Positions 57,865-64,000 of a stretch of 64,000 nucleotides of DNA are shown here, piece after piece. The DNA is from Oscillospiraceae bacterium (GTDB taxonomy: Bacteria; Bacillota; Clostridia; Oscillospirales; Ruminococcaceae), in NCBI GenBank assembly GCA_017472735.1, contig JAFUOD010000006.1:1-64000 (forward strand), given 5' to 3'. The notes under the pieces are model-generated. The model saw nothing but the letters and a program-made list of their open reading frames with translations, was not told the origin of the DNA and searched no databases. Position 1 is the stretch's first letter. Each line of letters begins with the position of its first letter. A program made the position numbers and the translations under genes.

Positions 57865-58560
57865 ATGTCTGAAAGATCAACAACAGCCGTTTCCCCTCTT
57901 TTACTTGACCGACAGACGACCGCCTGCTTTTCGGGGCACCGACCCGAGAAGATACCTTTTAATATTTATCATCAGATCAACAAAGAGACTTATCTGTCTT
58001 ATATATACTTCCACATTCACCAAGCCTATGAACAAGGCTATCGCACCTTTTTAACAGGCATGGCACGAGGGTTTGACATTCTGGCGGCAACAGCAGTCAT
58101 CAAATACCGCCGGCGCTTCTCGGTCAACGATAAAATTAACCTTGTTGGTGTTTCACCTTTCTTGAATGAAATTAAGCACCTGCACGGAAAGGACCTTTTT
58201 AACTATAATTTTGTAAAATCGAACTGTGATGAAATGATTTACTTAAACCAAGAATATACAAAGGGCTGCTTCCATCAGCGAAACCGCTTTATGGTAGACC
58301 GTTCATCGCTTTTAATATGCTCGTGCATTGATGAAAAAAGCGGCACAGGCTCGACAATGAAATATGCGCTTAAAAAAGGGCTGACGGTCGATAACATAAA
58401 CATTTCCGATTTTTGTGATATGTCCGACACCGATTACCCTTTGCCGAAATGCGGTTACTGGATAATGGACACCGGCGCCAAGGGCACCGTTACACGCGTA
58501 AAAGCGGCACACCCTTTCTTACCTGTTAATGATACATCAGATAAAGAAAAAATGCAATAA
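57865..58560 (+). CDS. SLOG family protein (DUF1273-like)
   Basis: A 231-residue SLOG/DUF1273-type protein: TTACFSGHRPEKIPF at the N-terminus (nucleotide-binding SGHRP), RTFLTGMARGFDILAATAV, and the RNRFMVDRSSLLICSC block. Related to YpsA-like proteins, whose ligand may be a nucleotide; function unknown. GGAGG lies 7 bases before ATG 57865; a frame from 57784 extends into the promoter. Its C-terminal ~40 residues (KCGYWIMDTGAKGTVTRV) have no parallel I know. Confidence 0.83.
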   Translation: MSERSTTAVSPLLLDRQTTACFSGHRPEKIPFNIYHQINKETYLSYIYFHIHQAYEQGYRTFLTGMARGFDILAATAVIKYRRRFSVNDKINLVGVSPFLNEIKHLHGKDLFNYNFVKSNCDEMIYLNQEYTKGCFHQRNRFMVDRSSLLICSCIDEKSGTGSTMKYALKKGLTVDNINISDFCDMSDTDYPLPKCGYWIMDTGAKGTVTRVKAAHPFLPVNDTSDKEKMQ

Positions 58561-58606
58561 CATCTTTTTAAGTTTAAGCTTAATCACCACCAATGGAGGG
58601 AATATC

Positions 58607-59554
58607 ATGGCAAAAAAACGTGCCTCTCAGGCACCCGTATTGTTTGTATATGTTGTGACAATGCTTGTCTGCCTTGCGATTTTTGGCAGTGCGGCAGTTG
58701 TTTTGCTGGATGTTTTTGTTACCCAGCCCCGTGAACAGCGTGAAAGAGAACAACAGCAGCAGGAAAACAAAAACGAAGTTGTTATTGAAGAGGTCGATTA
58801 CACCCAAAACCGACGCACGATTCTTTTTGTCGGTGCAGAGGGTGAAAACGTTAACGGCATTGTGCTGTTAAGAATCATGCCCGATACCTATTCAATTAAG
58901 CTTGTACCCGTTTCAACAAGAACCGTTGCCGTTATAGGCAGCTCGACCGAAACAATTGCAACTCACTTTAAAAGCGGCGGCATGAACTATCTTAAATCGG
59001 CGGTCGAGGATACTTTTGATATTAAGTGCGATAAGTACATAAAAATTTCAAACGAGGGCTTTAACCGCCTTGTTGAATATTTCGGCGGCACCAGCTCTTA
59101 TGCTTTCCCTCAGGATCTTTATTATAAAGACGAGATTACCGGCGAGCTTACAAGCTTTACGCACGGTCAGGCAACAAGAACCCTTTGGGGCGATGACATA
59201 AGAAAGATCGTGACCTATCCTCTTTATGAGGGCGGCGACGAAACGGCTACTCAGGTGCTTGGCGAAATTTCAACCTCGCTTATAAACGGCGCATGCTATA
59301 CTTATAAAGATAACATTATAAACAACATGCAAAACATTTTTAACACCATTTTCAATAATTCGGATACCGATATAACCTCGCAGGATTTCAAAGAACAGCG
59401 CGACGCTTATGAGCACCTTGTTGAAAACGCAGGGCTTGCTGTGTGCTCTTACCGCATGCCGGGCGGAAGCTGGGACGTAAGAGGCAACTTTAACATTGAT
59501 GAAGCCTTTAAAGCCGAGCTTAAGGAATATTTTGAACTGACAGTAACCGAATGA
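58607..59554 (+). CDS. LCP-like (LytR-CpsA-Psr) membrane protein
   Basis: A 315-residue protein: one N-terminal membrane segment (residues ~12-35, LFVYVVTMLVCLAIFGSAAV), a Gln/Glu-rich coiled linker (REREQQQQENK), and an extracytoplasmic domain like the LCP family (TILFVGAEGENVNGIVLLRI, VPVSTRTVAV, FNRLVEYFGG). LCP enzymes attach wall polymers to peptidoglycan. The usual RSDTMM and PRDT motifs are degraded here (NGIVLL, STRT), so it may have lost that catalysis. GGAGGG precedes the ATG at 58607. Confidence 0.75.
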   Translation: MAKKRASQAPVLFVYVVTMLVCLAIFGSAAVVLLDVFVTQPREQREREQQQQENKNEVVIEEVDYTQNRRTILFVGAEGENVNGIVLLRIMPDTYSIKLVPVSTRTVAVIGSSTETIATHFKSGGMNYLKSAVEDTFDIKCDKYIKISNEGFNRLVEYFGGTSSYAFPQDLYYKDEITGELTSFTHGQATRTLWGDDIRKIVTYPLYEGGDETATQVLGEISTSLINGACYTYKDNIINNMQNIFNTIFNNSDTDITSQDFKEQRDAYEHLVENAGLAVCSYRMPGGSWDVRGNFNIDEAFKAELKEYFELTVTE

Positions 59555-59559
59555 CCCGC

Positions 59560-59592
59560 GCCGAGCTGTGCAAACACAGCTCGGCTTTTTGC
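59560..59592 (+). terminator. terminator after the LCP-like gene
   Basis: GCCGAGCTGTG / CACAGCTCGGC perfect 11-bp stem with TTTTT tail. Confidence 0.92.
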
Positions 59593-59702
59593 ACTTTTGC
59601 GGCGCAAGTGCCCAAGCGCAAAAAAGTGCGAAGGGCGTGGCGCCGCACTGCTTGCACTGCTCGCGGGCGAGCGCGCTTCGCAACATCGGCGCCTTGCGGC
59701 TT
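59593..59702. repeat. GC-rich structured spacer
   Basis: Dense self-complementary GC-rich sequence (TTGCGGCGCAA, GCTCGCGGGCGAGC, CGGCGCC) like the spacers near polA, luxS and infB. No gene. Confidence 0.55.
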
Positions 59703-59730
59703 ATTTTTTTGAATAGAGCGCATAAATCCC

Positions 59731-59759
59731 TTGAAATATGTCGAAAACTATTGTATACT
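59731..59759 (+). promoter_or_regulatory. zapA promoter
   Basis: TTGAAA (59731-59736), 17-bp spacer, TATACT (59754-59759). Confidence 0.75.
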
Positions 59760-59794
59760 GAAAATGACATATTATAAAATATTGGGAGGCTAAC

Positions 59795-60151
59795 ATGGAA
59801 AACAGAGTTAAAGTCAGAATCATCGGCAGAGATTATACCTTAGGCACAGATAATTCACCCGAATATACCCGCGAACTTGCCGAAAAGCTCGATGAGAGAA
59901 TGAATGCGATGCTTGCAAGCACCAAAACCCTAAGCGGAATGGACGTTGCTATTTTGTGCGCACTCGATTCGATGGATGAAGCTAACAAAGCTGTCTCTAA
60001 TGCCGATAATATTCGTTTACAGCTTGGCGAATATGTAACCTCCGCCGACAAGGCACAAACCAGCTATGAAAACGCAAAGCGTGAAATACAGTCCCTTAAA
60101 AAGAGGATTCAGGAGCTTGAAGAGCGCCTTAACAGCAAAAACTATTTTTAA
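59795..60151 (+). CDS. zapA: cell division protein ZapA
   Basis: A 118-residue protein that bundles FtsZ filaments at the division site. N-terminal VKVRIIGRDYTLGTD and EYTRELAEKLDERM with the C-terminal coiled coil (AKREIQSLKKRIQELEERL) are the ZapA pattern. GGGAGG precedes the ATG. It is followed after 15 bases by the U32 peptidase gene, a common pairing in Firmicutes. Confidence 0.92.
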   Translation: MENRVKVRIIGRDYTLGTDNSPEYTRELAEKLDERMNAMLASTKTLSGMDVAILCALDSMDEANKAVSNADNIRLQLGEYVTSADKAQTSYENAKREIQSLKKRIQELEERLNSKNYF

Positions 60152-60166
60152 TTAAAGGATTTTTAA

Positions 60167-62224
60167 ATGAAACAGATCGAACTTCTTTCGCCATGCGGCG
60201 GCTATGAATCGCTTACAGCCGCACTGCGTTCGGGCGCCGATGCCGTTTATTTGGGCACAAAGAATTTCTCTGCAAGACACAACGCCGTTAACTTTAGTGC
60301 CGACGAGCTTAAATCAGCCGTCCGTGACTGCCATAAGTACGGCGTTTTGGTTTATCAGGCAATAAATACCTGCGTTACCGATGCAGAGCTTAACAGCCTC
60401 GCTCTCGAAATTCAGCTTGCCTGTGAGGCAGGTGTTGATGGGCTTATAATTCAGGATGCGGCAGTGAGAAAAACAGTAAAAGCCTGCTGCCCCGATATGC
60501 CGATTCACGCCTCGACCCAAATGACGCTTCACACAAAAAACGGCATTTTACACGCCAAAGAGCTTGGCTTTTCACGCGCGGTCGTTGCCCGAGAATTACC
60601 CCTTGAAATCATCAGCGAGCTTTGCACCCTTGGAATAGAGATCGAAGCTTTTGTTCACGGCGCTTTGTGCATGAGCGTTTCGGGCCAGTGCTATTTAAGC
60701 GCAATGATAGGCTCACGCTCGGCAAACCGCGGACTTTGTGCAGGCGCTTGCCGCCTGCCTTTTTCGGCAAGCTTTAAACCAAACGATAAATATGCTTTGT
60801 CGCTTAAAGATATGTCGCACGCAGAATATGCAAACGATTTGCGCAACGCAGGCGTATCCTCTTTAAAGATCGAGGGCAGAATGAAGCGCCCGGAATATGT
60901 TGCCGCTGCTACCGATGCCTTGCGCTCCTCACTTGACGGCAAAGCTTATAACACCGACCGTTTGCGTGCTGTCTTTTCGCGAAGCGGATTTACCGACGGC
61001 TATTTAACAGGCAAGCTTGGCGCCGATATGTTTGGTGCACGAGTTAAAGAAGACGTTACCTCGGCAAACGATGTTTTGCCCGAGCTAAGAGAGCTTTACC
61101 GACGTGAACGCAAAAAGTTCACGCTCGATGTAAGCATAAGCGCCTCTTTAAGCGAGGGGCTTACCCTTACAGCCACCGACGGTGAAAACGCCGCTGTTTT
61201 CACCTCGCCCGATGTGCAAAAAGCAATAAACAAGCCCACCACTATCGACTCCGTTATAAAACAGCTTGACCGCCTTGGCGACACGGTTTACTCTCTTGGC
61301 AGGGTTAACGCCGAGATTGAAGACGGGCTGATGATTCCCGCCTCGGTTTTAAACGACTTGCGAAGAAAAGCGGTTGCAATGCTAGATGAAAAGCGCATTG
61401 AAGCCCTCACAAAAGCCAAAAGCTTCAACTCGCTTGCTATTCCTCGCCCTTTGCCAAAGCCAAGGTTAAGAAAGTTCCCCGCCCTTAGGGTGCAGGTAAA
61501 CGAGGTTAAACAGCTTGCGCTGATGGGTCTGTCCCTCGCCGAAAGAGTAATTATCCCTCTTAACGAGGCAAAAAGCTATAAAGCCGCAGGCTACCCCATA
61601 GAAAAAGCAATTTTATCGTTGCCGAGGTTTACATTTAACGAGGCAAATGTGCTTGAAGCACTTTGTTTCGCCAAATCTCTTGGCTTTGGCGTGATAGAAT
61701 GTACAAACACAGCGCACATTAAAATTGCAAAAGACTTAGGCCTTGAAGCCGTTGGCGGTTTTGGGCTTAACATAACCAACTCGCTTTCGGCGCTTGCCCA
61801 TGCCGAGGACGGGCTTAAAGAGCTTACCCTCTCGTTCGAGCTTAAAGCAAGCCAGTTAAGTCAGATTTCCTCTCCTGTGCCGACGGGTGCAATAGTTTAC
61901 GGCAAGTTGCCGCTTATGTTAACGGTAAACTGCCCCATTTCGGCAGAGGTAGGCGGCTGCAAAAACTGCACACATCAGCTTATTGACAGAATGGGCGCAA
62001 AGTTCCCGATCCTCTGCCGCAAAGATTTGGGATACTACGAGCTTTTAAATTCACAAACCATGAAGCTTTCGAACAGACTTGATGATTTTAACCTTGATTT
62101 TGTAACGCTTTATTTCACCACAGAATCTCCCGAGGAAGCACAAAGAGTACTTTTAAGCTATGCAAACCGCGAGACGCCCAAGGGTGAATATACCAAGGGG
62201 CTGTATTATAGAGGGATTGAATAG
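60167..62224 (+). CDS. U32 family peptidase (DUF3656-containing)
   Basis: A 685-residue U32 protein. N-terminal domain: ELLSPCGGYESLTAALRSGADAVYLGTK, then the signature EAFVHGALCMSVSGQCYLSAM with GSRSANRGLCAGACR. The Cys set here is thought to bind [4Fe-4S] in tRNA/rRNA-hydroxylating members (TrhP, RlhA). A DUF3656-like middle and a C-terminal part with CPISAEVGGCKNC follow. An RNA-hydroxylation role is likelier than proteolysis (family inference). It shares its transcript with zapA. Confidence 0.9.
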   Translation: MKQIELLSPCGGYESLTAALRSGADAVYLGTKNFSARHNAVNFSADELKSAVRDCHKYGVLVYQAINTCVTDAELNSLALEIQLACEAGVDGLIIQDAAVRKTVKACCPDMPIHASTQMTLHTKNGILHAKELGFSRAVVARELPLEIISELCTLGIEIEAFVHGALCMSVSGQCYLSAMIGSRSANRGLCAGACRLPFSASFKPNDKYALSLKDMSHAEYANDLRNAGVSSLKIEGRMKRPEYVAAATDALRSSLDGKAYNTDRLRAVFSRSGFTDGYLTGKLGADMFGARVKEDVTSANDVLPELRELYRRERKKFTLDVSISASLSEGLTLTATDGENAAVFTSPDVQKAINKPTTIDSVIKQLDRLGDTVYSLGRVNAEIEDGLMIPASVLNDLRRKAVAMLDEKRIEALTKAKSFNSLAIPRPLPKPRLRKFPALRVQVNEVKQLALMGLSLAERVIIPLNEAKSYKAAGYPIEKAILSLPRFTFNEANVLEALCFAKSLGFGVIECTNTAHIKIAKDLGLEAVGGFGLNITNSLSALAHAEDGLKELTLSFELKASQLSQISSPVPTGAIVYGKLPLMLTVNCPISAEVGGCKNCTHQLIDRMGAKFPILCRKDLGYYELLNSQTMKLSNRLDDFNLDFVTLYFTTESPEEAQRVLLSYANRETPKGEYTKGLYYRGIE

Positions 62225-62346
62225 CAACTATTTATATCGTGCGCCTATCGGCGGGGTAGCTTTGTTTAAAGGTATCGCTCCGCGATGCTATTTCAACCCC
62301 ACCCCTTGCCCCTCCCCAAGGAGGGGAATTAAAAAAGGAGACCACC
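62225..62346. other. spacer with a GGGG-rich palindrome
   Basis: Between the U32 gene and dut: GTATCGCTCCGCGATGC stem and CCCCTCC CCAA GGAGGGG stem just before the AAGGAG site of dut. The second hairpin may be a weak terminator or shield the dut ribosome site. Confidence 0.45.
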
Positions 62347-62787
62347 ATGACACTTAAAATAAAAAAGCTGAAACCAAACGCAATAATCCCTAAGCGTGAA
62401 ACACAAGGTGCTGCAGGGCTCGACCTGCACGCCTGCTTGGAATCGCCCGTTACCATAGAAGTTGGTGAGATCTTCACCGTGCCCACAGGCATTGCCCTCT
62501 CGCCCGAGCGTGAAGACATTGTAATGTTTGTAATCATTCGCTCGTCTTTGGGCAGAAAGCACGGCTTAACGCTTGCAAATTCCGTCGGCGTAATAGATTC
62601 GGACTACCGAGGCGAAATTTTAGTGCCCATTATTAACCACGGCGATAAGCCTTATACCCTTGCGCCCGATGAACGCTTTGCCCAGCTTGTTATTACTCCG
62701 GTTATTTTCCCCGAGGTTTGCGAGACGCACGATCTTGACCGAACCGAGAGAGGTGAATCGGGCTTCGGCTCGACGGGCAAGCTTTAA
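62347..62787 (+). CDS. dut: dUTP diphosphatase
   Basis: A 146-residue trimeric dUTPase (dUTP to dUMP and PPi). All five motifs are present: AAGLDLHA, IRSSLGRKHG, GVIDSDYRGEI, ERFAQLVI and RGESGFGSTG. AAGGAG precedes the ATG at 62347. Its 3' end overlaps by 86 bases with the convergent symporter gene on the other strand. Confidence 0.96.
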   Translation: MTLKIKKLKPNAIIPKRETQGAAGLDLHACLESPVTIEVGEIFTVPTGIALSPEREDIVMFVIIRSSLGRKHGLTLANSVGVIDSDYRGEILVPIINHGDKPYTLAPDERFAQLVITPVIFPEVCETHDLDRTERGESGFGSTGKL

Positions 62788-64000
62788 TAATCTCGTTTGA
62801 TAAAAGCAAAAGCGCTGTCATGCAGGGCAAAACCATAAGCCCGTTAAAAATATCGCTAAGGGTAAAAACTGCTTCAAGGCTCATTAAGCACCCTATAAGT
62901 GATGAAAATATGTATATAATATTATAAACCCACATAAATTTGCCGTGGGTGAGGTATTGAGCGCTCATTTTGCCAATTTGCGACCACCCGATTGCCGTTG
63001 CAATGGCAAACCCCGCAACCGATAAGCTAACGGCGACGCAGGATCCCTCGCCGAAAACGGATTTTACAGCGTGTGAGACCAGCTCGGCGCCGTCAAGGCC
63101 TGAGGCGAGCGAATTTGACGACAAAATTGCAAGCGCTGTTAGGGTGCAAATAACAAAGGTATCCACCACTACCTCGAACATGTTAAGCAGCCCCTGCTCG
63201 TGAGGGGTGACGTTTTCTGCCTGCGCGTGAACAGCTGCAGTCGTGCCAAGGCCTGCCTCGTTTGAAAAAACTCCTCGCTTAAAGCCAACGCTTATTGCCT
63301 GCTTAACGCTAAAACCAACCGTTCCGCCGATGACAGGCTTTAACCCGAATGCCGAGGATATTATCTTGCTGAAAACGGCAGGCAGGCTTTTAAAGTTTGC
63401 AACGATAACACCAAGCGTTAAGGCGGTAAAGCCGATTGCCAAAACAGGCAAAAGGTAGGTTGAAATTTTTCCTGCTGTTCTGCTGCCGCCAAAAATGCAT
63501 ATTGCAATAACAACCGAACATATAACAGCACTTACCCAAGGGCTTATGCTTAACCCCGACTTAAGCGACACCGCAAACGAATTTGTCTGCGCCATTGAGC
63601 CCATTCCAAACGATGCCAAAACCCCAAGTGCCGCATAAATATAAGATAATTTTTCAGCGCCCAAGCCATCTAACAAAGCATACATCATGCCGCCTTTATA
63701 GCCGTTTTGAGTTTTTCGGCGGTATTTTATGCTTAACACGCCCTCGGCATAAGCAACCGCCATGCCGAAAAATGCCGAAACCCACAGCCAGAAAACCGCA
63801 CCTGCGCCGCCAAGGGTGATTGCTGTTGCCACGCCTATAACCGAGCCTGTGCCAACCGTTGCCGAAAGCGAGGTAGCAACAGCCGAAAGCGCCGAGCCCT
63901 CGCCGTTTTTAAACTGAGAGATAACCGTTCGTGCGGTTTCTTTAAACATTGAGATCTGCGGCAGCTTTAACCTTGCCGTAAAATATAATCCTGCAATAAC
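62702..64000 (-). CDS. alanine/sodium symporter (AGCS family), 5' truncated
   Basis: At least 432 residues of a sodium:amino-acid symporter. The frame continues to the window edge (..GLYFTARLKLPQIS before MFKETAR), so the true start lies beyond 64000. Family blocks: VISQFKNGEGSALSAVATSL, TVGTGSVIGVATAITLGGAG, GVFSNEAGLGTTAAVHAQ. About ten membrane segments are visible. The C-terminal ~26 residues (CPSSRSPIHLSRFGQDRA...) are antisense to the end of dut, an odd, possibly recently extended tail. Confidence 0.9.
   Translation of the reverse strand, partial: VIAGLYFTARLKLPQISMFKETARTVISQFKNGEGSALSAVATSLSATVGTGSVIGVATAITLGGAGAVFWLWVSAFFGMAVAYAEGVLSIKYRRKTQNGYKGGMMYALLDGLGAEKLSYIYAALGVLASFGMGSMAQTNSFAVSLKSGLSISPWVSAVICSVVIAICIFGGSRTAGKISTYLLPVLAIGFTALTLGVIVANFKSLPAVFSKIISSAFGLKPVIGGTVGFSVKQAISVGFKRGVFSNEAGLGTTAAVHAQAENVTPHEQGLLNMFEVVVDTFVICTLTALAILSSNSLASGLDGAELVSHAVKSVFGEGSCVAVSLSVAGFAIATAIGWSQIGKMSAQYLTHGKFMWVYNIIYIFSSLIGCLMSLEAVFTLSDIFNGLMVLPCMTALLLLSNEIIKACPSSRSPIHLSRFGQDRASRKPRGK

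Overview
The window looks like a chromosomal stretch of an anaerobic, spore-forming, low-to-mid GC Firmicute, most likely a class Clostridia member near the Ruminococcaceae/Oscillospiraceae. The reasons are a SleB-type cortex-lytic hydrolase, a trimeric NAD-linked [FeFe] hydrogenase, a cellobiose phosphorylase, LuxS, strong AAGGAGG-type ribosome binding sites, TTGACA-N17-TATAAT promoters, and a Clostridia-like rimP-nusA-ylxR-ylxQ-infB-rbfA cluster. The species assignment is inference; only the first ~38 bases of a 16S gene are present.

Layout. 1-535: 5' end of a 16S rRNA gene (minus strand) with its leader and two tandem promoters. 536-3444: sleB, a 40-residue membrane peptide, a polysaccharide flippase and a PC4-like YdbC protein. 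3619-6626: two paralogous lipoproteins with transglutaminase-like domains. 6779-11728: a minus-strand run dusB, tRNA methylase, rsmI, rimI, tsaD and a binding-protein lipoprotein. 11943-15280: polA and a HAD phosphatase. 15353-20038: NUDIX, DUF1015 protein and secA, with a relic of a second DUF1015 gene end between the first two. 20489-26529: XRE regulator, histidine phosphatase, RluA, luxS, M23 peptidase, tRNA-Leu, nth.

26719-34980 is the most distinctive region, a ten-gene hydrogenase operon. The structural genes (NuoE-like subunit, 2Fe-2S ferredoxin-like protein, NuoF-like HydB, HydA) bracket a block of regulator-like genes: two DRTGG proteins, two GHKL ATPases, a PHP phosphoesterase and a HydS-like divergent [FeFe] hydrogenase. 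A near-consensus Rex operator overlaps the operon promoter. I read this as a bifurcating hydrogenase with a built-in redox or hydrogen-sensing module.

35029-41493: SLOG protein, small HTH gene with a relic copy of its start, tRNA-Arg, metG, cellobiose phosphorylase, DUF378 and a small conserved protein. 41567-41881: a 150-bp tandem repeat. 41924-46731: a GldA/F/G-like ABC system with a DUF4340 protein. 46813-56340: gltX, ribF, truB, DHH phosphoesterase, rbfA, infB, ylxQ, ylxR, nusA, rimP (minus strand). 56587-64000: alr, SLOG protein, LCP-like protein, zapA, U32 peptidase, dut and the truncated start of an alanine/sodium symporter.

Several intergenic repeat families run through the window: a two-hairpin element (six copies), a ~90-bp element (two copies), a 54-bp GC-rich repeat flanking luxS, and a GC-rich element shared by the spacers before luxS and infB. 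I see no prophage, CRISPR array, transposase or defence island.
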